The notes: generated by a model not told the origin, from the letters alone. A stretch of 64,000 nucleotides of DNA from Desulfuromonadales bacterium (GCA_024636295.1 JAGXHI010000001.1:1-64000); one strand, 5' to 3'. Shown: positions 8,943-18,222, numbered from the stretch's first letter. A program made the numbers and translations.

Positions 8943-10820
8943 TTACGGAGTCACAATATTGAACCTGCCCGAGGGCCTGTCAAAAAGGGAAAAGAACCGC
9001 GCAAACTCCGCAGGATCGCCCTCGATCTCGAGATCCCCTGAAGAAAATGTCGTTTTCAGATCCGCCTGCCCCGTCAGCATGCGGATAAACAGATCGTGGG
9101 TCAACCTGAGTGTCGCATCCGCCCGGGAATCGGGTCCGGACTTCCGGTGGTGCAACACCGCATTTTCCAGCGCCAACTCATAACTCTGATCACGGTCCGT
9201 AAAGGAGATGATCACCGTGATACGTTTTCCCTCGGCCTCCAGAGCGTTCAGCCGCACGGCCATGGAGTCGAAAAAGTGGGGTATGGACGTCTGTTTCAAT
9301 ATATTCCTGAAACGGGAGAAATCTCCCCCTTTATCCGGCGCCCCGTTTCTGAGCTCATAGGCGCCGGAAAGATAGACATCGCGCCAGACTGCGGATTCAG
9401 CCTGATAACCGAGTTGATCGTAAGTACGGGCCAACATCTCTTTTGCACCGGCATTCTCAGGCTCCGCGAACACCAGATGATTGAGAAGCTCCGCCACCCA
9501 TCGATATTCGCCGTGATCAAAAAATCTCTGCGCCTGGACGAGCACCGCCTCCGCACCGCCCATGAGTTCCACGTACCGGGTTCCCGCCTCCCTTGGCGGC
9601 AGCGGATCGAGATTGGCGGGGTTGCCGTCATACCAGCCCAGATACGCCTGATAGACGGCCCTCGCGTTATGCCGCAACGTCCCATAATAGCCACGATTGT
9701 AAAATGGCTTCCGCAGGGACTCGGGAAGCTTGATCCGGTCTGCAATCTCCAGCGGCGTATATCCTTCATTAAAGAGCCGCACCGTCTGGTCATGGATATA
9801 CTTGTAAAGATCTCTTTGCTTCTTCAAAAACTCCTGAATTCTTTCATTGCCCCAAAGCGGCCAGTGATGGGTTCCGAAGTAAACGTCCGCGTCGCCAAAG
9901 AGCTCGATTGCCTCATCGATGTAACTGCTCCATTTCAGAGCGTCGCGTACTTTCGTTCCACGCAGGGTGTACAGGTTGTGCATGGTGGCCGAGAGGACTT
10001 CCGCTCCGCAGAACGTCTTGAAATCAGGGAGGTAAAACGTGAGCTCCGCAGGGGCTTCGGATTGGGGAGCGTGTTGAAAAATGAAACGGATTCCATCGAT
10101 CATCATTTCCTGCGGAGTATGATCCACGATCTCGGTCGGTTTCAAAATTCCGAAGGAACCGAACGCCGGACATTTTCCAAGGCCTGAATCCACATGCCCC
10201 CGCTCGGAGCGGGGAAGGCGATTGCCGTACATATACATGGATCGTCGACCCATTGCCGTCCCGGCGATGATGTTCTCGCTCGTGACCTCTTCCATGAATC
10301 CATAAGGCGCGATAACGCGAACGTTTTTTCTTTCCGCCTCTTCTGCACTGATAATACCCGCCACCCCTCCAAAATGATCGATATGGCTGTGCGTGAAGAT
10401 GATGGCCGTGATCGGATTATTTCCAAGGTGCTTGCGGGCAAGATCGATAGCCGCAGCGGCCGTCTCTTGCGTTGTCAGGGGATCGACAATGATCCACCCG
10501 GTTTGCCCCGCGATGATCGTCATGTTTGCCAGATCATACCCTCGGACCTGGTATATGCCCTCGGTCACCTGGAAGAGGCCGTGAATGTTGTTCAGCTTGG
10601 CCTGCCGCCACAAGCTTGGATTCACACTTGCGGGGGCTTCGCCTTTCTCAAATGCATAAGAGGATGGATTCCACAGGACGATTCCCCGGGCGTTCTCCAC
10701 GCGCAAATCAGGGTCGCTGGCAATCAGGCCCCTTTGAGCATCATCGAAATCCTGCCGGTCATCGATTGGAAGTTCCTTCAGAACCTTTTTATTCGCTGCA
10801 ATCGTTGCTTCTGTCGGCAT
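8943..10820 (-). CDS. Alkyl/aryl-sulfatase, metallo-beta-lactamase fold (SdsA1/YjcS/BDS1 type)
   Basis: 625 residues. The zinc-binding THSHIDHFGG motif is at 143-152 (His144, His146, Asp148, His149), with the later FGTHHWPLWGN motif. A central alkyl-sulfatase dimerisation region and a C-terminal SCP2-like lipid-binding domain (about 500-625) follow, as in SdsA1. Characterised relatives hydrolyse primary alkyl sulfates such as SDS to alcohol and sulfate using two zinc ions. No signal peptide is evident, whereas several relatives are secreted. The start has GGGAGGAG upstream. It stands alone, with a kinase gene downstream and a gap of about 400 bp upstream. Confidence 0.9.
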   Translation of the reverse strand: MPTEATIAANKKVLKELPIDDRQDFDDAQRGLIASDPDLRVENARGIVLWNPSSYAFEKGEAPASVNPSLWRQAKLNNIHGLFQVTEGIYQVRGYDLANMTIIAGQTGWIIVDPLTTQETAAAAIDLARKHLGNNPITAIIFTHSHIDHFGGVAGIISAEEAERKNVRVIAPYGFMEEVTSENIIAGTAMGRRSMYMYGNRLPRSERGHVDSGLGKCPAFGSFGILKPTEIVDHTPQEMMIDGIRFIFQHAPQSEAPAELTFYLPDFKTFCGAEVLSATMHNLYTLRGTKVRDALKWSSYIDEAIELFGDADVYFGTHHWPLWGNERIQEFLKKQRDLYKYIHDQTVRLFNEGYTPLEIADRIKLPESLRKPFYNRGYYGTLRHNARAVYQAYLGWYDGNPANLDPLPPREAGTRYVELMGGAEAVLVQAQRFFDHGEYRWVAELLNHLVFAEPENAGAKEMLARTYDQLGYQAESAVWRDVYLSGAYELRNGAPDKGGDFSRFRNILKQTSIPHFFDSMAVRLNALEAEGKRITVIISFTDRDQSYELALENAVLHHRKSGPDSRADATLRLTHDLFIRMLTGQADLKTTFSSGDLEIEGDPAEFARFFSLFDRPSGRFNIVTP

Positions 10821-11229
10821 GGCATGCTCCTCCCGTTCAGGTTTATAGCTTCATCGAAACCGGCGAATCAACAAGCTCTTCAGCCGGATTCTCCTTCCGG
10901 TCTTCAGGCAAATGTAACACTTATGGAGTCAGTCTGCGAAAAAACCTTGTTCACCTTCAGCGCCGAAGGGGCTCAAAAAATGAGCAACCGTGCAAATCGC
11001 ATCGACGACAGTGCCGTCCACCTGGCGGGTCTGGAAGCATTGAAGCAGGTCCTATTCGTCATCGAACCGCAGCTGGCCGGCCAGACCTTGTTGGAACTGG
11101 TGATCAAGTTATTAAAACCCGTAGGTTGCCTGCCGCCAAATCCGTTCATCCTCGGTGTGCGGTTGACGTTCGTCCTATAGGCTGTCATAGTTTCTGGAAT
11201 GAATTGAATTTCAATGATGACGGTACCGC
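10821..11229. other. Unassigned 409-bp stretch between divergent genes
   Basis: This region lies between the divergent sulfatase and potassium-channel genes. It must hold both promoters. An open plus-strand frame from 10923 to 11180 (85 codons) contains HLAGLEALKQVLFVIEP but I recognise no family and no ribosome-binding site. It may be a gene remnant. Confidence 0.35.
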
Positions 11230-12927
11230 ATGAAAACCATCGCCTCGGAACTCGCCTACTTCCTGCGCGGACGCGCCAAGAAGAACCTCAAATACCTGTT
11301 TTATTACTGCACCTTCCTGGTCAGCATGATTCTCATCTACGCTGTCCTGTTCCGCTTTTTCATGTGGCATCTGGAGGGGCGGGAGTATTCCCTGATCGCC
11401 GGCATTTACTGGTCCATCACGGTCATGACCACCCTGGGCTTCGGCGACATCACCTTCCATAGTGATCCCGGCTACATCTTCGCCGCGGTGGTGACGATCA
11501 CCGGAGTGATCTTCCTGCTTATCATCCTTCCTTTCGGCCTGATCAGCCTGTTTCTCGCCCCCTGGATTGAACACCGCCTGCGTTATCGTCCAACCCTTGA
11601 ACTGCCGCCGGAGACTTCTGGGCATGTGCTGATTTTCGGAATGGACGACATCACCATCGCCCTCACCCGCAAGTTGCAGAACCGTCAGATACCTTTTGTG
11701 ATCGTCACCCCGGACGTCAACGAGGCGCTGCGGCTGGATGAAGATGAAGGCATCCGGGTGGTTTGCGGGTCGCCGACCGATCCCCAAGTCCTGAAATCGG
11801 TTCAGGTCGCCGCGGCGCGTTACGTGATCGCCAATTTCTCCGATCCTGAAAATGTCAACATCTGCCTGACGGTGCGCTCCCTGTGCGAAACCCCGATCGC
11901 GGCGATGGTCTCCGAGGCCGAACATGGTGAACTGCTGCGATTGGCCGGCGCCAATCAGGCCATTCCTTTCCACAAAATACTGGGCAGCTATCTGGCGACA
12001 CGTGCCACGACTCAGGGCGCCATGGCCCATGTTCTCGACAGTTTCGGCAGCCTGCAGATCGCCGAAATCCCGGTGCATGGCACCCCCTTTTCGGGCCAGA
12101 CACTGGCCGAGGCCCAGGTGCGCCAGCGCACGGGACTCGCCGTTATCGGCCTCTGGGAGCGAGGCAGATACACTGTTCCAAGCGCCGAAACGCTCCTCGA
12201 TGACGATGCCCTGATGGTGCTGGCGGGAACCCGTGCACAGCTCGATGCCCTGGAGGATCTGACGGGCGAAAAGGCCATCGATGACCTGGTCTTTATTCTG
12301 GGCCACGGCCGCGTCGGCTGTGCCGCCGCCGCCTTTCTGGACCACAAGCCGGTTCCTTTCATTCTCGTGGACCGCGAGGAGAACCCGGCTTGCGACGAGC
12401 ACATAACAATCTACGGCGACGCCACCGGCCGTCATGTCCTCAAAAAAGCCGGCATCGAGAACGCCAAAGGGCTGATCGTCACCACCAATGATGACAGCAC
12501 GAATGTCTTTCTCACCCTGGCCAGCCGCCATACACAGCCTCACATCCGCATCGTCGCCCGGGCCAATACCGACGAGAACGTTCCTCAACTCTATTCCGCC
12601 GGCGCCGACTTTGTTGTTTCCCGCGCTTCGGTGGGAGCCAGCATTCTGTTGAACATTATCGAATCAAAAACCTCGGTCTTTCTCACCGAAGGAATCAATG
12701 TCTTTCGCCGCTCCCTGCCCCCTCGACTTGTCGGACAATCCATCGCGGCCTCACGGATCCGCCCTGAAACGGGCTGTTCCATCGTCGCCCTCGAACCGCC
12801 CGGGAAGGGTGATCCGATTGTCGTTCCACCGCCCGAAACGATTCTCGAGAAGGGCATGGGCCTGATTCTTATCGGTAGTCCCGAACAAGAAGAGGCCTTC
12901 AGCCGGCTTTACCCCAAGAAGAGCTAA
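11230..12927 (+). CDS. Potassium channel with two RCK (TrkA-N/TrkA-C) domains
   Basis: 565 residues. Two transmembrane helices (about 21-45 and 84-112) flank a pore loop with TTLGFGD at 67-73, a K+-type selectivity filter (GFG in place of the common GYG). Two nucleotide-binding RCK domains follow: the first from GHVLIFGMDD (about 131), the second from VFILGHGRVG (about 352), each with a TrkA-C-like tail. This is the MthK/Kch type of architecture, but with both RCK domains in one chain. It probably gates K+ flux in the inner membrane in response to nucleotide or redox ligands. The ribosome-binding site is weak. It is apparently monocistronic. Confidence 0.88.
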   Translation: MKTIASELAYFLRGRAKKNLKYLFYYCTFLVSMILIYAVLFRFFMWHLEGREYSLIAGIYWSITVMTTLGFGDITFHSDPGYIFAAVVTITGVIFLLIILPFGLISLFLAPWIEHRLRYRPTLELPPETSGHVLIFGMDDITIALTRKLQNRQIPFVIVTPDVNEALRLDEDEGIRVVCGSPTDPQVLKSVQVAAARYVIANFSDPENVNICLTVRSLCETPIAAMVSEAEHGELLRLAGANQAIPFHKILGSYLATRATTQGAMAHVLDSFGSLQIAEIPVHGTPFSGQTLAEAQVRQRTGLAVIGLWERGRYTVPSAETLLDDDALMVLAGTRAQLDALEDLTGEKAIDDLVFILGHGRVGCAAAAFLDHKPVPFILVDREENPACDEHITIYGDATGRHVLKKAGIENAKGLIVTTNDDSTNVFLTLASRHTQPHIRIVARANTDENVPQLYSAGADFVVSRASVGASILLNIIESKTSVFLTEGINVFRRSLPPRLVGQSIAASRIRPETGCSIVALEPPGKGDPIVVPPPETILEKGMGLILIGSPEQEEAFSRLYPKKS

Positions 12928-13058
12928 TCCCCCCGAGGTAGTGTTTTTTAGATTTTGGAACTTCTCCCCGACTCCCCCTGTTCTCAGTGACTTCGGGGAT
13001 TCCGTGCATATGAAATGAGCAGTTGCCTCTCTGAGGAATTTTTTCCTTTTTTTCCCGC

Positions 13059-13092
13059 TTGACAACTTCCCCAACTTACGCAAAACTTACGC
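13059..13092 (+). promoter_or_regulatory. lexA promoter with direct-repeat candidate LexA operator
   Basis: TTGACA at 13059-13064 is a good -35 box. Immediately downstream AACTTACGC occurs at 13073-13081 and 13084-13092, an exact 9-bp direct repeat with an 11-bp period, preceded by a related AACTTCCCC at 13064-13072. The spacing matches one helical turn, as in the direct-repeat LexA boxes of alphaproteobacteria (GTTC-N7-GTTC). Its position over the promoter fits autorepression. The assignment to LexA is inference. Confidence 0.5.
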
Positions 13093-13122
13093 CTAAATGA
13101 TGCCCCTGCGGAGATGACAAGC

Positions 13123-13725
13123 ATGAGTCCCCTGACGCCCAAGCAGAAGAAAATCCTCGATTTCATCCATACTTTCGTCCGCGAGCGGGGCTACGGCCCT
13201 TCCCGGGAGGAGATTGCCGCCGCTTTCGGCTTCCGCTCCCTGGGGACGGTGCAGAATTATCTGGTCCGGCTGGAGAGGGACGGGTTTCTGCGGCGGGACC
13301 GGAACGCCCGGCGCGCCCTGGAAGTGCTGCACCCGGACGGTAGCGAGACCGAACTTCCCCTGGCCGGGACGGTGGCCGCCGGCCGCCCCATCGAGGCACC
13401 GGAGGTGCCGGACAGGATCGAGGTTCCGCCGGCGATGATGGGCCGGGGCGAAAATTTCGTTCTGCGGGTCAAGGGCGACTCCATGATCGGCGACGGCATC
13501 CTGGACGGCGATTACGTGGTGGTCCGGAAGCAGACCGCCGCCGAAAACGGGCAAACAGTGGTCGCCCAGGTGAACAACGAGGGCACGGTCAAGCGCTTTT
13601 ACCGGAAAGAGGAACGCATTGAACTGCATCCCGCCAACCCGGCCATGGAGCCGATAATTGTCGAGGAAACGGACGATTTCCGCATCCGCGGGATCGTGGT
13701 GGGGGTGATTCGATACTGCACATGA
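13123..13725 (+). CDS. lexA: LexA repressor (S24 autoprotease)
   Basis: SOS repressor of about 200 residues. The N-terminal winged helix (LTPKQKKILDFI...GYGPSREEIA) is followed by an Ala-Gly autocleavage site in VAAGRPIE, the nucleophile Ser in VKGDSMIGDGI, and the general-base Lys in GTVKRFY. I prefer the ATG at 13123, which has GGAG 9 nt upstream, over the ATG at 13114, which is too close to it. It heads a cassette with imuB and dnaE2, an arrangement known for damage-induced mutagenesis in Proteobacteria. A TTGACA box and direct-repeat operator lie upstream. Confidence 0.95.
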   Translation: MSPLTPKQKKILDFIHTFVRERGYGPSREEIAAAFGFRSLGTVQNYLVRLERDGFLRRDRNARRALEVLHPDGSETELPLAGTVAAGRPIEAPEVPDRIEVPPAMMGRGENFVLRVKGDSMIGDGILDGDYVVVRKQTAAENGQTVVAQVNNEGTVKRFYRKEERIELHPANPAMEPIIVEETDDFRIRGIVVGVIRYCT

Positions 13726-13764
13726 ACCTTGAACCTTGAACCTTGGGCCTTGGGCCTTGGGCCT
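13723..13764. repeat. Heptanucleotide tandem repeat starting at the lexA stop codon
   Basis: Six exact 7-bp units: three TGAACCT followed by three TGGGCCT, beginning with the TGA stop of lexA. The array lies in the lexA-imuB gap (106 bp). Units of seven are not a multiple of three, but the array is outside any gene, so changes in copy number would alter spacing rather than reading frame. Confidence 0.85.
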
Positions 13765-13831
13765 GTTTTGGAGGGGAACATGATTTTACGGGTATTTTGT
13801 TTCTCATTCTCAAAAATAAGAAGTTGCAGTC

Positions 13832-14995
13832 ATGGAAAGGGATATTCTTCATCTGTTCGTTCCCGCCCTGCCGATCGCCATCGCCCGGCTGGAGGACGCC
13901 GCATTGCGGGAGCGGCCGGTGGCGGTGGCCTCCGGGCGCTCGGACCGGGCGCTGCTGCAGTGGATCTCGGCCGAAGCGGGCGCCGAGGGGGTCTGCGAGG
14001 GAATGCCCCTGCACCAGGCCCGTCGCCTCTGTCCGGGTCTCCACCTTCTCCATCCGGCGCCGGAGAAATCCGCCCGGGCCATGGACGATCTGGCGGAAAT
14101 CGCCGGAAGATACTCCCCCCTTCTGGAGCCGGGCCCTCCGGGACATCTCTTTCTCGACATGACCGGATCGCGGCGGCTGTTCGGCCCCGGACGCGACGCG
14201 GCGAGTCGTCTTCAGCGGGAGATCGGAAGCCGTATGGCTCTTCCGGGACTTCTCGGGGTGGCCGGAAACAAGCTGGTCTCCCGAATCGCCGCCGAGGTGC
14301 TGGCCCGGCCCGGAGTCTGTGATGTCCTCCGGGGGGGCGAATTCTCCTTTCTCGCTCCCCTGCCCGTCTCGGTTCTGCCCGGCGTCGGTTCGGTCCGTGA
14401 AAAGAAGCTCCTGGAGGATCTGCACCTCACGCAAGTGGGACAGATCGCCGCGCTCAGCCCCGCGCAATTGCGCCTGGCGGTGGGATCGATCGCCCCTCTC
14501 CTGCACCAGAGGGCCCGAGGAATCGATCCCTCCCCCGTCCGGCTTCCACCGCTCCGGGAGGAAATCACCGAAGAGTCCGTCCTCACCCGGGCGGAGAACG
14601 ACGACCCGCTCCTCCTGGCGGAGCTCTGCCGCCTCGCCGAATATTGCGGCTGGCGCTTGAGGCAAAACGGAAAGGAAGCCGTGCGGCTCGCCCTGACTCT
14701 GGATTTTATGGACGGCGCCATCGTTCGGCGTGCGCTGTCCCTCCCGGAGCCTTCCGCCCTGGACGAGGACCTCATCGCTGCCGCGGAACGCCTTTTTGAG
14801 ATCGCCTGCCGCCGCCGGGTGCGGCTGAAGAGAATGCGGCTGGAATGCGGCGTCCGCCCTTTTCAGCCGCAGCTCTGCTTCTTCGCCCCTTCCGGGGACG
14901 AATCCCGGATCCGCCTCCAGGAGGCGCTCGACCGGATCCGCGCCGGCCATGGCCGCGAGGCGATCCGTCGCGGGCGCGCGATGGCGGCCTCATGA
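13832..14995 (+). CDS. imuB: ImuB-like Y-family polymerase homologue, catalytically degenerate
   Basis: 387 residues with a Y-family (UmuC/DinB) fold. The N-terminal motif reads HLFVPALP where active polymerases have HLDMDAFY. The second motif is PPGHLFLDMTGSRRLFG, with Gly104 and His105 in place of the Asp-Glu pair. Both metal-binding sites are therefore lost, as in ImuB proteins, which act as adaptors linking DnaE2 to the beta clamp. A helix-hairpin-helix region (VLPGVGSVREKKL) is present. The stop overlaps the dnaE2 start by 4 bp (ATGA), so the two are translationally coupled. No imuA gene lies in the cassette. The ribosome-binding site is weak. Confidence 0.85.
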   Translation: MERDILHLFVPALPIAIARLEDAALRERPVAVASGRSDRALLQWISAEAGAEGVCEGMPLHQARRLCPGLHLLHPAPEKSARAMDDLAEIAGRYSPLLEPGPPGHLFLDMTGSRRLFGPGRDAASRLQREIGSRMALPGLLGVAGNKLVSRIAAEVLARPGVCDVLRGGEFSFLAPLPVSVLPGVGSVREKKLLEDLHLTQVGQIAALSPAQLRLAVGSIAPLLHQRARGIDPSPVRLPPLREEITEESVLTRAENDDPLLLAELCRLAEYCGWRLRQNGKEAVRLALTLDFMDGAIVRRALSLPEPSALDEDLIAAAERLFEIACRRRVRLKRMRLECGVRPFQPQLCFFAPSGDESRIRLQEALDRIRAGHGREAIRRGRAMAAS

Positions 14996-17900
14996 ACTTC
15001 GTTCCCCTGCATCTGCACTCCTCCCATTCCCCCCAGTGGGGCGTAAAGCCGGTGGAGGAGCTGTGCGCCGCCGCCCGCGCCCTGGGAGCGACCCGACTGG
15101 CCCTCACCGACCGAAACGGCCTCTACGGCATTCCCCGATTCCTGGAGGCTGCCCGCGCCCACGGGTTGCAGCCGATCATCGGGGCAGAGGCCATCGCCGG
15201 AGAGGATCGCGCCCTTCTCCTGGCCCGAAACGCCGAAGGTTATGCCAATCTCTGCAGGATTCTCTCCGCCCTGCACGAGGAGAAATCGCCCTCTCTTTCC
15301 CTTCTTCTCCAGACCCGCCGCCCGGGGCTTATCGTTATCAGCGATCGGCCCGATGTCCTGCTCCCCCTGCAGCGGCAGCGCCCCGAAGATCTGTTCGTGG
15401 AGCTCTCCCCCGGCCACGGCATGGAAAAAGCCCTGGCCCTCGCGCGCCGAAGCGGCATTCCCCCCGTCGCCACCACCCGGGCGGTGGGACTGAGCGCCGA
15501 AGATCTCCTCCTGCACCGGGTGCTGCGGGCCGTCGCCCTCAACACCAAGCTCTCCCGCCTGTCCGAGAGTGATGTCGCCCGGGACACCGACCTGCTCATC
15601 GCCCCGGAGCGGCTGAAGGATGCATTTCCCCATTGCCGTGAAGCGTTGGAAAACACGGCAATGATCGCCTCGCGCTGCCGAAGCGACTGGGATTTTTCCC
15701 GCACGGTTTTTCCAGCTTTCGGAAATATGGAGGATAAAGAGGCTTTTCTTCTCCTGGAGCGGCGGGCGCGCGAGGGGGCGCTAAAACGCTACGGCCGCAT
15801 CGACACGGCGATCGAAGAGCGCCTGCGCAAGGAGCTCGATCTCATCCGGGACAAGGGCTTCGCCTCCTATTTCCTGGTGGTGGAGGAGCTCGCCCACCAG
15901 TGTCCCCGCACCTGCGGGCGGGGAAGCGCGGCCGCCTCCCTGGTGGCCTACGCCCTGGAAATCACCCATGTGGATCCCCTGCGCCACAACCTCTTTTTCG
16001 AGCGGTTCCTCAATCCGGGGCGTCTCGATCCCCCCGACATCGACGTCGATTTTCCCTGGGACGAGCGGGACCGGGTGCTCGATTTCGCCTTCGCCCGCTA
16101 TGGGCGGGAGCGCGCCGCCATGGTGGCCAACCAGATCGGGTTCCGGGGCCGCAGCGCCCTGCGGGAGGTGGCCAAGGTCTTCGGTTTTCCCGACGAGGAG
16201 ATCGGGCGGGTGACCCGGCGCATCTCGGGGTACTGGAACTCCGGGCAGGCGGCCGGGGCGGCCCAAGACGCTCATCATCCTCTTTTCCGGGGGGAAGACT
16301 GGAGCGAGGACTGGCGGAAGGTTTTCGCCGTCGCCTCCCGGCTGGGGGGACAGCTGCGCCACCTTTCGCTGCACTGCGGGGGGCTCGTGATCGTCCCCGA
16401 CGAGATCCGACGACACGTTCCGGTGGAGACCTCCGCGGGAGGCCGTCCGGTCATTCAGTGGGAGAAGGACCAGGCGGAGGCCGCCGGACTGGTGAAGATC
16501 GATCTCCTGGGAAACCGCTCTCTGGCGGTGATCCGGGACGCCCTGGCTGCCGTGGAGGAGAACACCGGACTCCGGATCGATTACGCCGCATGGCGCCCCC
16601 TGGAGGACGAGAGGACCCGGGCGCTTCTCATGCGGGGGGAGACGATGGGCTGCTTCTACATCGAATCCCCCTCCACCCGGCAGCTCCTGCGCAAGATGTG
16701 GGGGGAAGATCCCTCTCCAGAGGTCCGGCAGCGCGACCTTTTCGAGCACCTTGTGATGGCCTCCTCCATCATCCGGCCTGCGGCCAACACCTTCATCCGC
16801 GAGTTCGTGACCCGCATGCGGGGAAAATGCTGGCGGCCGCTCCACCCCCTTCTCTCGGGCGTTCTGGACGAAACCTACGGCATCGCCGTCTACCAGGAGC
16901 AGATCACCCAGATAGCGATGGCTCTGGCCGATTTCACCGCCTTTGAGGGGGACCAGCTGCGCAAGATCATCAGCAAGAAGGATAAGGAGAAGAGGCTGGA
17001 GGATTTCCGGCTGAAATTTCTCCGGGGGGGGCTGCGCAAGGGGGTCTCCCGCGAGGTGCTGGAGGAGGTCTGGGGCCAGATCCTCTCCTTCGCCGGCTAT
17101 TCCTTCTGCAAGCCTCATTCGGCCTCCTACGCTCTGGTGAGCTGCAAGACGGCGTGGCTCAAGGCCAACTATCCCGCCGAGTTCATGGCGGCGGTTCTCT
17201 CCAACGGCGGCGGATATTATTCCTCCTTCGCCTATCTCTCCGAAAGCCGCCGGCTGGGGCTGGAGGTGCTCTCTCCAGACATCAACGAGAGCGAAAATCC
17301 TTATCGGGGCAAGGCAAGAGATGTCCGGGTGGGACTGATGCAGGTGCAGGGGCTTACCAGAAAAAGCCGCGAAGAACTCCTGCGGGAGCGACGGGAAAAG
17401 GGTCCCTTCCGAAGCTTCCGGGATTTCCTGCGCCGCACCGCCCTCGATTTCGAGGACATCCGGCGGCTCATCCGCTCGGGATGCTTCGACGCGCTGGAGG
17501 GAAAAAAGCGCCGCCCCGCTCTTCTCTGGGAGCTGCTCGAGCGCCCCGCGTCGGGCCGACAGCCCGAGCTCTTCTCCGAGGCGCCACTCCTCACGGTCGC
17601 CCCGCCGGCGCCTGACTTCGACGCCGCGGCCGTTCTTCGCCAGGAGCTTCAGAGCCTGGGTTTTCTGGTCTCTTTCCATCCCCTGGCGCTCTACCAGGGA
17701 GCGATCGCCGCCCTGCGGCCGGTCCCCGCTACCGAGATGCGCCGCTGGGTCGGCCGACACATCACCATGGTCGGCTGGTGCATCACCGGAAAGGTGGTCC
17801 AGACCCGGGAGCGCGAGCCGATGGAATTCGTCACCTTCGAGGACGCCACCGACATGTTCGAAACCGTCTTCTTCCCCCGGGCCTACGCCCGCTTCTGCCA

Positions 17901-18045
17901 GTTGCTCTCCCGCCATCGCCCCTACGTGCTCAAGGGGAAAGTGGAGGAGGAGCTCGGAAGTCTTTCCCTGCGGGTGGAATGGGTTGATCTGCTGGAGACC
18001 GTGGGAGGGGAGCGAAGACTGCCGCAACGCGCAGGCAGGGAATAA
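14992..18045 (+). CDS. dnaE2: Error-prone DNA polymerase III alpha subunit DnaE2
   Basis: 1017 residues, the usual DnaE2 size and about 150 shorter than replicative DnaE. Starts with a PHP domain (LHLHSSHSPQWG). The palm has CGRGSAAASLVAYAL and PDIDVDF, with catalytic Asp349 and Asp351. Then come the FCKPHSASYALVSCKTAWLKANYP block, helix-hairpin-helix, and a C-terminal OB fold (VGRHITMVGWCITGKVVQTRE). The ATG at 14992 gives the family N-terminus and the 4-bp overlap with imuB; longer in-frame extensions run through imuB. It performs translesion synthesis in SOS mutagenesis. A strong hairpin follows at 18135. Confidence 0.95.
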   Translation: MNFVPLHLHSSHSPQWGVKPVEELCAAARALGATRLALTDRNGLYGIPRFLEAARAHGLQPIIGAEAIAGEDRALLLARNAEGYANLCRILSALHEEKSPSLSLLLQTRRPGLIVISDRPDVLLPLQRQRPEDLFVELSPGHGMEKALALARRSGIPPVATTRAVGLSAEDLLLHRVLRAVALNTKLSRLSESDVARDTDLLIAPERLKDAFPHCREALENTAMIASRCRSDWDFSRTVFPAFGNMEDKEAFLLLERRAREGALKRYGRIDTAIEERLRKELDLIRDKGFASYFLVVEELAHQCPRTCGRGSAAASLVAYALEITHVDPLRHNLFFERFLNPGRLDPPDIDVDFPWDERDRVLDFAFARYGRERAAMVANQIGFRGRSALREVAKVFGFPDEEIGRVTRRISGYWNSGQAAGAAQDAHHPLFRGEDWSEDWRKVFAVASRLGGQLRHLSLHCGGLVIVPDEIRRHVPVETSAGGRPVIQWEKDQAEAAGLVKIDLLGNRSLAVIRDALAAVEENTGLRIDYAAWRPLEDERTRALLMRGETMGCFYIESPSTRQLLRKMWGEDPSPEVRQRDLFEHLVMASSIIRPAANTFIREFVTRMRGKCWRPLHPLLSGVLDETYGIAVYQEQITQIAMALADFTAFEGDQLRKIISKKDKEKRLEDFRLKFLRGGLRKGVSREVLEEVWGQILSFAGYSFCKPHSASYALVSCKTAWLKANYPAEFMAAVLSNGGGYYSSFAYLSESRRLGLEVLSPDINESENPYRGKARDVRVGLMQVQGLTRKSREELLRERREKGPFRSFRDFLRRTALDFEDIRRLIRSGCFDALEGKKRRPALLWELLERPASGRQPELFSEAPLLTVAPPAPDFDAAAVLRQELQSLGFLVSFHPLALYQGAIAALRPVPATEMRRWVGRHITMVGWCITGKVVQTREREPMEFVTFEDATDMFETVFFPRAYARFCQLLSRHRPYVLKGKVEEELGSLSLRVEWVDLLETVGGERRLPQRAGRE

Positions 18046-18134
18046 ATATTGGACTCCGGGGCGACGGCCGGACCCCGGAGCTGCATACCGATCGATAATC
18101 TGCGGCTGAGCGCGAGGTGGCTTGCGCATGAAGG

Positions 18135-18167
18135 AAGCGGGAGAGGACATGACATCCTCTCCCGCTT
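18135..18167 (+). terminator. Intrinsic terminator after dnaE2
   Basis: A 13-bp perfect stem AAGCGGGAGAGGA/TCCTCTCCCGCTT with a 7-nt loop, followed by TCGTTT, 90 bp after the dnaE2 stop. It lies between convergent genes and may also serve the minus-strand lipoprotein gene. A second stem, CTCCGGGG/CCCCGGAG, is at 18054-18080. Confidence 0.8.
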
Positions 18168-18222
18168 TCGTTTAAGAAGGAGACAGGCAAAAAGTCTGCT
18201 TCCGGTTCACATCATGGGACGG

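Noticed and set aside
10923..11180. 85-codon plus-strand frame upstream of the potassium channel
   Set aside because: No ribosome-binding site and no recognisable domain; possibly a decayed remnant, so reported only as unassigned sequence.
13723..13764. Heptamer repeats considered as a CRISPR array
   Set aside because: The units are 7 bp, directly adjacent and without spacers; no cas genes are nearby. No CRISPR array was seen in the window.
15781..18150. 789-codon open frame opposite dnaE2, and similar long antisense frames (682-1977, 13589-14950, 45703-46932, 57658-58875)
   Set aside because: They lie antisense to well-supported genes in GC-rich sequence, show low-complexity composition and match no family.
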